A stretch of 64,000 nt of DNA, taken from Prostheceraeus crozeri (taxonomy: Eukaryota; Platyhelminthes; Polycladida; Euryleptidae). The notes below the pieces were generated by a model, which ran no database searches, was not told where the DNA came from, and saw nothing but the letters and a program-made list of their open reading frames with translations. Where the stretch lies: positions 79,114-143,113 of the forward strand of contig CAJQUW010008761.1 in assembly GCA_907163375.1 (NCBI GenBank), read 5' to 3'. The position numbers and the translations under genes were made by a program. This document shows, in pieces, positions 10,210-25,200 of the stretch; position 1 is the first letter of the stretch, and each line of letters starts with the position of its first letter.

Positions 10210-13200
10210 CTGAAGATAAATAGATCGAAAATGATACCAAAATTTTCACTCATCAAAGTTGAAGCTTACCCCAAAATGACATAATGACTGCAAAAATGAT
10301 AGTGGCTTCATTATCAAGGATATGAGTGAACCGGGCTGTTATACAACTTCGTCTGAGAGGCCAATACGTACAGCGTCCATCACACAAAGGGCACATCAAT
10401 ATCGATCCAGTTCTCCCGCGACAAATCTCCTCACTGCAGTCGAATAACGATTCAAATTGAAATGCACATGACAAGAAGCCAAAAGTCTGATAATTCTCAA
10501 TCAATTTCATATCTGCAATTGCTCGCTCAATATCATTCTATTGAAATCAATTGATTTGAACTCTAAATCATAATCTGATGTTACAATGTGAGCTGTTCGA
10601 CTTCGAATGCAATGAGTATCATAAGATATTATTCTTCAGAGACGACATTTTTTTCTGTGTCAACTACAACAAAGAACCATGATCGTTTAACGCACTACTC
10701 CCCCTCCTCGGGGCTTGGACGGTGCTAAAACAGTCAGACTTTAATCTGGAGTGTTGTGATCTTTTAGTCCGGATTCCTTTCCTGAAGACTTCCAATGACA
10801 CTTCCGGGGCTCCACCTCTGGACCGAAAGGTCGCTAGGCCAAGCACTTAACCACTGTGTCACGGAGACCACTTTGTGTCGACTGAGTATAGACCGATTGT
10901 ATGCCTAGGGCTATCAAAAATTAACTGCATTGCAATCAATTGGGATTAGTTGGTCGTAATTAACTGATTGTTGTCATGCAATTATTGCAATTTACTGATT
11001 GATTGATTTGTAATGGTGAGGTTAGCTCGCAATCCCGTCACCACTGAACATCGAAGGACATCGCAACTTCAGTCATTTTTTGAGATAATAATGTTTCTTC
11101 ACGAACTGACAGCTTTCAGGATTTTAGAGCATTACTAGATGGTGCTTCACCTATTTAGTATCGCTATTTTACAATATTACTTTTAAAACTCGCTTTGATG
11201 TTTTTTTGTAGTGTTGTTGGCCTGTGTTGTTTATCGTCCACTTGCTTCAAAAATAGATCATCACTATAATCATGTTGCATAAACTTCAGTCCATAATTAA
11301 ATTTATCAATATTGACATACAGTTGAAGAATATAGTCACATGTATTTCATGCAATAAGTCTGCTCACTACCCAAATTCATAAAAAGCTGTTATGCGACTT
11401 GTGAAGCATGTCTATGCAAGTAGCTTAATGCGCTAAAGTGAATTATGAAGGTCGAAAATAAAAATCAATAATTGGTCTAATCAAAGGATATAATAAATAA
11501 ATGCGGTTAACTGATTGTTTAGCCACAAATTACATGTAATTGTAATTGACAAAAAATCGTCAACGAAAGACATCAGCGACTTTTGTTGAAAATCGATGAT
11601 AATTGGTAAATAATTTTGTTGTGTAGATAGCCTTTATTGAATGCAAGAACTCATGGATTAGGCGAACATCCAATTTAAGCAGGATGTTGACTTTTCGACA
11701 TTTTGAATTTAACACTTGCGTTCCGAAAGCAAAAAGCGAAAGCATTCCCTTTTCTTGTTATCGTCGGTATTCTGTACGATAAACATTTTTACAAGAAGCC
11801 CGACGTTTCGTCCTGCTAGGACGGACTTGTTCACAGGTATGGATGTATTGACAAAAGAATTTGCTGGCTGGATTGCAAGAAAAAGGAGTGCTTTCGTTTT
11901 TTGCTGTCGGAACGTTGAAAATAAATAACTTCCCGTGTATCGTCATCAACTATTACACTTGCGATAAATCAGCAAATTAAATACTTTGAAGCAATCAACC
12001 ATAATAAGTCAGTCATTACCTTGGAAAATTGCTGCGATAGGTGAAAACACCGTAGAAAAAGACACCGAAACCAATGACGGAAACAGGTATGAGCATCTGA
12101 GTATACAATCCCAACCAGGTGAAATATATCGCAATTTTTTCGCCGAAATATCGTCTGACGAGATCTAAAGGTTGCATTCGGTACCAACAAGCGAATGATG
12201 CCCACATATTTCGCAGAAGCTGAAAATAATGACCGCACAACTCATTGTACTTCGAAACAGCAGTTAAACTCACATGAACTATTGATGGCAATTTTAAAAT
12301 GAATATATGATGCACAGAAAAGAGCAACGCAATTGTCTTTTATGTTTAGATATCTGAGATTCTGTGACATTTCCTCTCAAAGTTAGTGCCGTCAAATGTC
12401 GTCTATAAAGATTATGAATATTACTACTTCAATTAGCAACAGAATGAAATGAAATAAATGATGTAATCTAATTGCCATGTAAAGATGTGCGGCTGGTTAT
12501 GTAAGAATGTTGGAATGATGGCTTACATTTTGCATGTTGGTTATAACAGACAATCTGAGTTAGAACACAATTTGTTGAAGCATTGTTATTAAATAATCAT
12601 AAACTATTACACTTCATTAGAACTCTTCTTTTAATCAAACATAGGCCTCAATTAAGAAGGATTCTTAAAAAGATTTGGCTAAATTGCAACCTAAGTTGGC
12701 AAGCTGCTTTATTGTTTGGATAATATGCGTTGATCTTTCGAACATGATAAAATTTCTCTACAATACTTCAATTAATCTAGATTCTGTTCTTTATAATTTG
12801 TGAACATTTTTTACAATTATGAGCATATTGGTAGGTCTATATATTATTGTCTTTATTAACATAAAATTAATCTTTGCAATTGAGCAATGAGAACATGTAT
12901 CAAAAAATCTAATGATCAAATTAAGATTGAAAACAAGCATCGCAGTTCGAATTATTTCAGAGATATCAACTTACGAAGCGATCATTGACATTTCCAGGAG
13001 TGAGCTCATTTTCCGCCAAATTGAAAGGACCCTAAAAGAAGATGACTTTTGCATTATTCTAAGTATGAACTCGATGATATCATAGCTCACATCATGTAAA
13101 GGGAAAGCGTCCGTATAAAATCCAAGATTAATGAGTCGACGTATACCGAAGCCCTTTGTATGCTCGTCCCATTTCGTTCTCTGTAATATTTCCCACATTA

Positions 13201-16200
13201 TCCGATTACGTTCAGCGTATGAGAAGAATCTGCTCTTATCCGTTATGATGAACCTGCAGAGAAGATGAAGATTGCGTTTCCAAGGAAATAATCAATGCAG
13301 GGAATCATTGGATCTTAGTTCAGATGTCATCAAGACTTCGTTGGATAAATGCATATTGTATAGCAGGGATGCGGAGTCCTATCATTTTGATAGGACTCCC
13401 GCTTTTGATAGGACTCCGACTCCGGGCGGCAAGTATATATAGCCTAGTTTTTTTAAAAAGAACTGGTAACCTACATCATAGATCATTAAAGGTGAAATCG
13501 ATAAGGTTAAAGGTTATTTCGATGAAGGTTTATCAAATGTCGCTTCAAGTTGGATGGATGCGACTCGGCTCCACGAGGATAAATAATTCGCCACTCAACT
13601 CGACGTGGATTAATATTTTTTTGTTTCGGGTCTAGTTATAGGCCGGAGTCTGGAGTCCTATCATTTGATAGGACTCCGACTTCGACTCCAGCAAAAATGA
13701 TAGGACTCCGGGACTCCGACTCCGACTCCACATCCCTGTTGTATAGTTGCATATCCATTACCCAACAAAATATGCGCACGTTCCTTGTTTATGCTCGGAA
13801 GCACATTAGTAAAATCACAGTTGACTACAATTCCAATTTCAGTTATTTGATCAATGAGCACTGATTAATACGATAATATTACCATTAATTACATACATGT
13901 ACACGGTTAAACTATGAGTTGGAATGAGACCTTACATGTCTAATTTATCAGCGCGGAAATAGCTGGTGAAGAAGCATTCTTCCTCCTTGTATAGTTTTGA
14001 GTCGAAGGAGAGAATTGAGGAGAATTTGGAAATTAATCTTCTTAGTAAGCTCCTTTCCTCTTCTTCCCCGATGTCATATTTCTGAGGAGGATAAAATAGG
14101 CGTGGTTGATGCAACGGTTTGTCCCCTACATGTTCTCCCACTCACCTTGATGGGCATCTTCAACTTCATCATCTCCGCATACAGAATCAATGTCTCCCAT
14201 GGTGCATGCAGCTTCACAAAGATGAGACCCTGAAATGATCAACATGAAATGCTTCAGTAACTGCTCATTTGTTCAGTAAGGAAACACATGAATGCCTATA
14301 AAAGACGAAATGCAGTCTACGTGGACGTGTGGGTCCTTCATAGTGATTATCTGATGGGCTGAGCAGAGATTCCCAACCTAATCTGACCATCATCCAATCT
14401 GAGCGAGGACCAGCCAGTCAACTAACCAGAGTGAAAAAATCAACAGAAACCGGAAGTAGTAGATTAATTAATGAAGGAATCCAGCAAACTTCCGAACTCG
14501 AGAAATCGCCATTTAATGATTTTTTGATCGTGCGCCCAAAGCGGCTTTTACTTCGAAAGGGCACACTTCAAATCAGCAGCGAAGGGCATAGGGCGCTTCT
14601 TAGCTTCCTCGACAAGTTGCGGTGCCACCCCAGTTGCCAACAGTCCGAACCAAAAAACTCAGGTATCCGAGGCAGTTGGAGCGCATTTTCACATCAGATT
14701 ACCGAAGAATCAGGTGGGACTCAGCCAGGAACTCGTCGGTCGAGAACTTTAGTCAGGGAGGGGATGACGATCCACGCGCAATTCTCCTCATCCAAATCCG
14801 GAAAGTAGTCTCTGAGGCTATTTTGCTTGGAATTTTAAGCAATTCTATTAATTCCAGAAGAAATGAATTTCCTGCAAGCGACGCTTGGTGGTGCCACCGA
14901 TAAGCTTTTCCAAGCTCGGTCTACCCCAAAACTCCCAAAAGTACCTCCGCGAGGGGAATTTAACCCACTGCCACCGCGGGGCTTAGGGAAAGTGTGCATT
15001 ATTTGAAACTATTAGGGGCACTTACGGATGGGTTTATTGGTAGATTGCATAATCAAAAAAATATTAGAAGTTGGAAGCTCCACATAATTTTGACTAAAAC
15101 TAGAAATTTCGGCATGTACAAATTATGTACCTCCCTCCATATAACTCACAAATAGCTAAATAAGTAAATTAAATTCAAAAATAAGTGGTTTATCGAATCA
15201 ATTGGAAGCTAAAAGAAATTACTACATGTGACTCTTCGGATTTGAATCAGTTCTTCTGACAATATATCTTCACTCTTTTCTCAGGACGAAGAGAAAAATA
15301 CAACCTAACTGAAAACTGAAACCAGATATGCCTACTTGAAGAGTAGGCTACTCATGACAGTGAAGGGGAGGGGTAAGTCAATTGCGTAATCAGAGGGCAT
15401 TGATTTCGGAAACAATTGCAAGAGCTTAAGTTGATTTTTTGGATACTGTGCACAAAAGCTGCTACTATTGATCAGATCAAAACAGATGATGTCGAGAAAT
15501 AAGGACTTCAAAATTTTCGATTACAAGTGGGGCATACCGCAATTAACGACCTGTAGGGCACGACTTTTTTTATTCGGAATCGGCTAATGCACCTTATCTG
15601 CAGAGTGCTCCTTATCCATGGTCAAATTAGATTTTTCAAGCTCGGTAAGAGATTGGTAAGCATTCATTATACCGGTATTCATTATTTCGCCTTAGTTTGA
15701 CCCATTTAAGCTGTTATTTCGGACAAGATTCCGACACTGAAGCGAACCATCACTCAGATACCGAGGCGAATATTGAACTATTGAATCAACTATTCATTTC
15801 AGACGCCGAAGACTCCTCCGACTTCTCCGGATTTTCGATAGTTTAGTGATTCAAAAAGTATTGGCATGATAGATTCTGTTAGTTTTGTTTAGCTGAACCG
15901 TTTGCTATTGGAATATTTCTTACGCTATCATTATGATCATAATCTCTTGTAATTTTTCAGATACTGGTGTTATGCCAAATTACCTCTTATAACGAATTTT
16001 TTGGTTTTTCTAACCTACTGGTAGTATTTCTACTGGTGAATACAGTTTCTATCATTGTTTCCTACTAGGTAAGATAATATTTGAAAGTATGCATGTGCGC
16101 CTTATCTGTTGTCAAAATACTGAATTATCTAGAAGTCGGCGTGTCCGCCTTATGCACGGATGCGTCTAGTAGGCCGGAAATTACGGTACTCTCGATGAAA

Positions 16201-19200
16201 TGATATTTTTCATTCAAATGCAACGTTATTATTGTTTTCAACATCAGTTGAAGTCATACTTTTCAAGATATAAGTAAAATATTGAATACGTTTTCTTGCA
16301 ATACGACCTTGTATTTTGCCCAAAAGTGACTTACGAGTATGCCAGTAGTGAAAACTGTACCCTACTTGCGACGGATAGGTACATGGATAGGTACATGTAA
16401 AATTTAGTGTTATCAATAGGTACATGGATAGGTACATGGATAGGTACATGTATAATTTAGTTATCGATAGGTACATGGATAGGTACATGTATAATTCAGT
16501 GTTATGAATAGGAACTTGTATGAGATCTGTTTTACTGGATAGGTACATGTGTTTGGTACACTCAGTTGAGTACACTGTGTTTCGGAACGTCTATGATCGA
16601 ACTTGTGTGGTTTGGTTCTGAGCACTTGGGTACGTACCGATAGACGTCCGTTGTTTGATTTTGAATGGGTTTGCTCAATTGCGACTATTGTGACTATTGA
16701 AACCATTGTAATCAAGATGACACATTGATTTTCCTTTTACGTAGACAAACTAAGCTATAAATATGAGATAGTTGTTTGATGACATACATAATGATGACTA
16801 GTATCCCAACGTCGTGGGTTGTCGCAAGAGACCTTGGATATTCGTTCAAAGCTATAGAAACTGTAACAAATCTCAGTGAAAATATCAACGCTGGTGATTT
16901 AGTTGATCGACTAATGGATCTAGATGAGCATGCTATGAATCACAATTTGGATCGTAGGTGGATAGAGGATTTCTCCATGCTACACTGCAATGATAGTGAA
17001 ATTAGGAGGATCAAATTGGAACGATATGGAAAGAAGGAGACATCTGACAGTGTTTTAATAAAAAGTTCTCCCAATAAAAGTGACTTCAGAAGGAAATTAG
17101 AAGAAGAGACATTTAAATTATTATGTGAACGGAACTGCGTTAAATGTTTTAAACAGGAACGATCCCTTCTCTTTTTGCCATGTTCTCATAGCGTTATGTG
17201 TTCTACATGTTATGTACCCTTTGAAACTTCATCTTGTCCCCTTTGCGATGAAGAAATATCTTCAACAGTCACTGTATATCGTGCATGATGAGTCATCATG
17301 CAGGTCTGTGATTGGTCACTATTGTGTCTTTGTTTGACTTTTCTATATAAGGAGGACATTGTACCGTTCTATTTCAAGCATAATTTGAGGCTAATACAAT
17401 GTCAATCAGCATGTCGTTCACTACCAACATTCCCATTTCAATAATTTACCGAAGTCAACTCTTCACCGGCAATATATTTTATTCTGCCGTGAATATAACT
17501 GGCTATAAAGCGGATTTGGTGGATCTGATGGAGGAAATAGTGAAGTATTTCCGCTGCGGAGAGGACGTTGTGGTGCAGAGAATGTTGATGAGAGTCGTGA
17601 ACAACGCTCTTACACGAGTTGCAAGATTTTGGCTCAATGAAGTATTTCGCCCACTAGCTCAAACGGAGATTGTACCGGAATACTCTCGCTGTTGGTGCAG
17701 CAGTATCCAACGGAAACTCAACACATGTCTCCATGACATTATCACCTCCAGCTACTATGACGAGAAGGGTGAGAAATGCAAACTGGACTTGTTCAGTGGA
17801 CCGCCATCAGTAAGCATCAATGTGGCTGCTCAAGGACATTCTGAGGTAATCAGTTTGCGGGCATACTATGCCAATATTTTAAAGACTTTCCATTCAAAGC
17901 CCTGCTGTATGTGCTGTCCAATTTCAAAACATCTAATGAAAGACATTGAGCAGCTCATAACTGCTACAAATCAGACTCTAGCCGATGTGAGTGTATATCA
18001 GTTTCCCTCTACAACTTGTTAAGTGTTTTATGTAATTTTATAAGTACCAGCAACAAACTCTGTGTGAATGCTTGTAAACTTTTGTATATAATGTTGTAAG
18101 TACTAAGCAAAAATTGTAATTGTATTATCTATTTCCATATTAGAATAAAAATGTCTGTAAAACGGAAGGCATCTTCTCGTCAATCGAAACGGTCCTTCAA
18201 ACCTTCAAGTCAGTTTAAAAAGGCGTTGCGAAAGTTAAACAGGATACATGATAATAAGAAGAAGTGTAAATTGATTCAAAATTCAAGTGATGATTTCATT
18301 CGTGATTTAGCTTTTGCAATACACAAATGTCTACCTATTTACAAGCCTCTGTTGAATGCTGGCTCTTTGAATAGCATAAAAAAGTTTTCAAATCCAAGGA
18401 GTAGTGATAAGAAAAGGCGAAACTTAATTCAGCGCGGTGGTGGTGGGTTTCTAAGTATGTTAAATGATATTGGAAACAGTATTAATGGTGTAATCAATAG
18501 TCCGCTTGGAAGGATTGCAGCAACTGCTGCAATGTTAATATAAGGTTAGCGAATCATAAAGTGACACGTCATCACTTTGATTGATGAGTCATATATAGGT
18601 GTATATAAGGAAGACGCTTTAATGATATTTTACCACTTTCAAGTGACAATTCATTTGCGCTGGTTGAAAGCTCCGAATTAGTACTTGTTGAAACATGACT
18701 CAGAAAATGTATACAATCAGAGAGGAAGGTGACGCTTTTGAGCAAGATCTCTTGAAGCTTCGTCCGACACGAAAGGTGCAAGGGATTGGAAATACATTCT
18801 ACTTTCAAACCTTGAATTATGGTGATGATGGCTTTTATCTTCAAGTTCCATTCTTCCACAGTAATGGTATGTCTACATCAGGGTATAGCAATATGAGACA
18901 AATGCGAGTGACTTTTCCAAAATGGCAACAGGTGATTCTTAAAACTATTGACTCTTTCGCGAAAGAATGTGTTGAGCTGCCTGAAAGTGCTCCCACTCAT
19001 TGGAGAAAGGCATTAGAGGAAGGAGTTGGTTATAAGGAATTGCCGGAATTCGATACACTGTTTTTAAAACTATCGGATCATTTTCAAGCATTCGATCTCT
19101 TTACAAACGCGATGGAATGTGAGGATCTCAAACGGGGCCGCTATATGGGGTTAGTGCACGTTACCGGACTTTATATTGGCTCACATGGTTCGACTGGTAA

Positions 19201-22200
19201 AGTCGCATCTTTACAAATGAAGGTTCTTCAACTAGTCTATGAACCACTACCAATTGATAAATGTTTAATTAACATTGATAAGACTGCTTCAAGTGATGGG
19301 AAGGAAGAGAGCAAAAAGCGAGGGCGGAAATCTAAAGATGGGAATCCTAAATTGAAGTTGAAGCGCCAAGATGCTGACTTGAAAACTTTCTATAATCCTA
19401 ATTGTGATGAGGAAACACAAATGTTTTAATTTGTAAATGTAACTTGAAAGTTTCTATTCTGAATGTAAATAAACGTGATCTGGAACATGTGTCTGTTTTG
19501 TTGTTCTAAGCAAAATTAGCGGGATGATGAGTTTAATGTTAATGGAATTGTAAGATGACAGATTTTCGTCTATTCACTGATCGCACAATGTGTGTCGCTG
19601 GACCAAGTCAGTCCGGTAAAACTACATTTGTAACTGAATTGCTACAATATAGAAATGAAATGTTTAACAAGGAAATTAAGAGAGTCAAATGGTATTATGG
19701 AATATTTCAACCACAACTACATTCTGCACTTCGCCAGAAAGGTTATGAGGTGAAGCAAGGGTTGCCATCAACTGAGGATATCAAAGCAGGTGACTTACTA
19801 GTATTAGATGATCTATTACGAGAAAGCAAATCTTCAAAGGATGTAACTGAAATGTTCATTCAAACTGCACATCATAGGGAAGCTTTTATTATCTACATCA
19901 CCCAAAACATCTTCGATGGAGGGAAAGAGCAAAGAACTAGAAGTTTGAATACACATTATTTGGCAATATTTAAAAATCCAAGAGATAGCAGTCAGATACA
20001 TCATCTCAGTAGACAGATATTACCTCAACAACCTAAAGTACTTTCAAAAATATATGAAGATGTAACAAAGAAACCACATGGTTATCTATTTATTGATCTA
20101 ACCCAGGAATGTCCGGAACGACTTCGATTTCGAACAAATATCATACCTAATTCCGCTGAACCAATGACAGTTTTCTCGGTTCACAGTTAGTTTTAAGCAA
20201 TGTACTTTGTTGCCTTATTATTTTCAAACATGTCGTATTCAAAGATGGTAGTCATTCCTCAAGAGGAGTATGTACAATTGACTACATTACAAAGTGCACA
20301 GGAAGTCAAAAATATAGATCAACCTATTACGAATCAACTTAAGGAACTAACACAAAAGGATATGGAAATTCAGAAGATTAAGGATCCCTATCGACGAATG
20401 CAGTTAGCAGCTGAAAACATTGACGAGAGGCGACAGATTCGTGACAAGTTGCGACGATTTATAACCTTGTCAACACCTCGACCATATCGTGTGCGCGCTG
20501 AGCGATTATTTGACTTCATTGATCCACATGTGAAGTTCAATGAGAGAGGGGAGATAATAGATGAAACAACTGGTGATGTTATTAGAAATAGTCACATAGA
20601 TGACCTTCTACAATATGCTGTCAGAGATGTAAGGCGAAAACTAGGTGCACCACAAGGGTGGTCATATTTTCAGAAAATTTTATCTGATCAAAATGTACCT
20701 CACAATATTATTGGAGGACCGACTGTGAATGAATTGGATAAGGGTCACTTACAAGATGGATCAAAGAGTAAAACACCCACGATGGCGGTCAAGCGAGAGC
20801 TTCATGATCCCGATGATCTGCAACCAAAAAGAGCTACTAGGCGCTCAATGCGTGTTGCGAAGGAGTATAGTAAATATTAAGCAAATATGAATTAAGCCTT
20901 GCCTCTCTCATATCATGTCGTTACAAAAATTTTGCTGTTGTTTGAAATCTGCGCTCGAAGGTAAAGCAGAAGAGGGCATAGAGGTTGATATCAATTGTGT
21001 TAGCAGTTGCTGTGCGAGTAATACGCGTGCAAATCAGAACAAAGACGATGAGTACAGCAGTGAAACTCAGAAAGATTTATTACGACTTAAATCATCCCGC
21101 AAGTTTCAGTCGTCCGGAGGTTCTAGCTCGTGCAGCAGGTGTGGGAATAGAGAAAGTCAAGAAGTGGTTGAGGAGTCAACCGACTTACACTCTTCACAAA
21201 AATGCGAGAAAGCGGTTTCCAACAAGAAAATATGTTGTTAACAATATAGATAGTCAATGGCAAGCGGACTTGGCTGACATGCAACAGATATCACAGTACA
21301 ATGATGGCTATAAATACATCTTAACCGTAATAGATATTTTATCTCGCTATGCTTGGGCACGTGCGCTGAAATCTAAACGAGGACCAGAAGTTGAAGCGGC
21401 TTTTCAGAGCATTTTCGATGAGGGGCGTGTTCCGCAAAGAATACAGACCGATCAAGGGAAGGAATTCGAAAACTCTCATGTTCGAAGTCTCCTTAAAAGT
21501 CATAATGTGGAATTGTTTAGTGTCAAAAGTGCTTATAAAGCTGCCATGGTTGAGAGGTTCAATCGCACACTGAAGACAAAAATATGGCGCTATTTCACTG
21601 CAAAAAATACACATGTTTGGGTAGGTGAGCTGCAGAAATTTGTTAAGAATTACAATGAAAGCTACCATCGAATCATTAAGATGAAACCAGTTGATGTTAC
21701 CCCAGATAATGCGATGGATGTATGGCTTCGATTGTATGATAAGAAAGCGAAAAACATTTCCAATGAAAAGAAAATTAATGTTGGTGATAGAGTTCGGATT
21801 TCAAAGGTTAAGTCTACATTTGAGAAGGGGTATCTACCTAATTGGACTGAAGAAGAGTTTTTTGTGGATGAAGTAAATACAAAATTTAGACCCACCATGT
21901 ATAAATTAATAGATTACCATGGCAATCCAATTGAAGGAAAATTTTACTCTTATGAATTGCAAGTAGTAGACAGAAGTGAAGAGGTGTATATGATTGATAA
22001 AATAATTAGGAGGAAAGGTCATGGCAATCAAAGGAAATATCTAGTTAAATGGAAAGGATATCCTGATTCATTCAATAGCTGGATAACGCACCAGGATCTA
22101 CAAAATGTGGAGATGGGAGACACTCGTAACTTTTAAGCTAATATAGCATGTGACTTCTTCCATATATGAGTTTAACATGTCTACTAACTTCAATATCATT

Positions 22201-25200
22201 CTTCCAAGCAATAGCAACCCCAAGATATTCCCAAGTAACAAACCATCTCTCTACTCTGTTGAATTCGCTAATCCAATTACTCTGCATGGACCCCATGAAG
22301 TTGCTCTAACTGAAATTACTTATTACAACGATATCAGTTTGCTAAAGAACAACTATTTTGAATTACATAAAGAAGTGCGAGAGAAGGATGATTGCTTTCG
22401 CATATTTCAAAATAGTCTACATGGTACATGGGCTTTTCATCATCTAACTTTACATCCTTTTTCAACATCTTTACCATCTGTCCAAAACATGATTAAAATT
22501 CAAAAGGCATTTGCAACGTCAACTTTTGATTCTAAGGTTCCCACAATGAGCTTGCAAGATACAGAAAAGGAAATCGGTAGAATGTTTGAACGAATAAATG
22601 ATCTCTTCAAGCTGACTTTGAATAAATTCTACAAACCAGTCATAAAGGGGTCAACAAAATTGATGAAGGAAGGGAAGCATGTTCTTCTTGTATTAGGTAA
22701 GGATTTGAGTCATACTTTTGGGTATTCCAGAACAACTTTCTCATCAAGGTATTGGTACAATGGACGTGGGTGGAATTCGGAGAGGAAAGTCACTGATTTT
22801 CAATGTAGAATTGTGCCATTGTATGCATTACAAAAAAGGAGCATCCGAGTAAAAAATAAATTTGAGGTCATTAGAAGTGTTGAAGACTTTGCAAGAAAGT
22901 TTCAAGGATCAGTGCCAGAAACGTTAATGACTTGTGAATATAAGAAAGAGAAAGTAACTTTATTTACTGTTGAAACGGAGGCAGAATTTATTGTTTTTAC
23001 TAAAAAGACACCATTGGAAAAGTCTGAGTCCGCTGTTATTGAATTCGGATCTGAAATGATTGGGATGTTTAAGGGCCTTGAAAGCGCACCTTGGTTGACA
23101 GAATTAAATGATACATTCAAGGTTCAATTGTCCTCTTCTAAACTCAAAGCATCAACAAATGCTTCATGGGATATCCACGTATACAGCGAAGACATATTGG
23201 GTGATGAATTGTCTACTTCCAGTGAACTTGTAAAAAGAGTTAATTTGAACATTGAAAGCTTGAAAACGCCATCTGAATTGTGTACAAAGTTAAATGAGTT
23301 TGGTGTAGATTACCTTGATGCAGATGAATATCACTTTTCTTATGACCCACATAAGAAACGCATGATTGTAAAGGTAGGGAAGAACTCTCTTATCAAGCTG
23401 GATAGCGTGTTAACGACCACATTGGGATTCTCAAAATCAACTATTTATGAAGGCACATCAATAGGCGATACAGCCCCATCACTAGAGCGTGATATAAGTA
23501 ACTTATACGTCTATTGTAACATTATTGAATATACAAGGGTTGGCGACATTGAGGCCCCACTTCTGCGCACATTTCCTCTCTCATCCGTAAGGAAGCAACT
23601 AATCAATCGAGAATTTTTTAACACAATGTATCTACCAATCAGCCGAAATTTCATCAATAGAATTGACATATCAATTCATGATGACGCAGGAGAAGTAGTA
23701 CCGTTCTGTGGTGGTGTTACTGTTTTGACCCTACATATTAGGTCAAGAGAATAAGGCTTTACGCTATTGTGACTTCCATAGTTATTCAATAGTCATAATG
23801 ACAGGCATTTACAGTAGACCATCATATCAGAGCGGTTATCCCGTGTTTGTTGGAGGTAGACGACAAGTTGGAGGAGGCATATTTGGTGCACTAAGACGTA
23901 TGGTTCTTCCAACACTCAAAAAGTATGGCGTACCAATCATGAAGCGTGTTGGAAGCAGGGCTTTAGATTTTGGTGCAAATGTTGCAGCTGATGCGCTTCA
24001 AGGTGAGGATATCGGTGAATCTATGAAAATGCGCGCGCAGCAATCTGCCATAGACGCATTAGATGATTTAACAAAGACGAGACGTACAGTTCGGAAGAAG
24101 CGTAGGAAGTCAAGACAAGTTGGATCCGGTCGAGTTACTAAGCAAAGACGCAGGAAAAGTAAAAAGCCGACTAGAGCAGCACGTTCTAAATCTAGACGTC
24201 GTGTGAAAGCAAGAAAGCGCAAACGAAATTCCACTGCGACTGGAAACAAGTCAAAACGAAGGAAGACAACATATTTGTAGAGCTAATACGATGCAGAGTA
24301 TCAATTCGGCTTTGTGTTTCTTCGATTCTCCCCCTCATCAGACAGACATCATCTCCTCAACAATTGTAGACATAGTCCCCACAACAAATATCGATGGTAA
24401 CCAGCAGCCTATTCAGTTTGATATACCTGCCAATCCTCAAGATTATATTGACTGTCAATCCATTGATTTAGAGTTGTGTATACAAATTAAGAAGACTGAT
24501 GGTACAAATATCGATTCATCCAAGGATAAAGTGGGATTAGCAAATCTTCCTATTGCCAGTCTGTTCTCAGATGTGTATCTAATATTGAATGACAAACAGA
24601 TTGAAGGAGGGGATCGAGCATATCCATATGGAGCATATATACATACAATGACTCAATTTCAAAAGCAAGCTAAACAGTCACACTTGCAAGTTTCTGGGTG
24701 GTATGATGATCAGCAAGGGAAATTTGATGATGTCTCAAATACAGGGTTGAAAAGACGAATGGATTTAACAGCGGATTCAAAGGAATTATACTTGAAAGGA
24801 CCCGTCTATCTTGATTTCCTTCGTCAATCTAGATATCTGCTATCACAGGTTAAAATGCAAATAAAATTTATTCGTGCAAATCCTGAGTTCGCGTTAATGG
24901 CTTTTGGAGCTACAAACTATCAAGTCAACATAAGTAATGCCGTGCTCAATGTAAGGCGAGTAACAATGAACCCGTCAGTCATCAACGAGCATGCGACAGG
25001 ATTGAGGAAAAACAATGCAATATATCCAGTTAATCACAGTGTGTTGACAAACTTCACAATTGGTGCGGGATCATCCTCACATGCCTACCCAAATCTTTTT
25101 CCCACTGCAATGCCAAAGGCGGTGTATATCACATTTGTGGAAAATGAGGCATTCATTGGTGCTTTTGAAAAGAATCCATTCAATTTCCAACACTTTAATG

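Noticed and set aside
13324..13635. 103-aa plus-strand frame
   Set aside because: Runs across the hAT MITE and its flank within an anoctamin intron; no coding character.
16210..16715. Two minus-strand frames rich in MYLS/TCTYP repeats
   Set aside because: They are translations of the 14-bp tandem words in the Polinton terminal repeat; the same peptides appear in the other end at 36729-36947.
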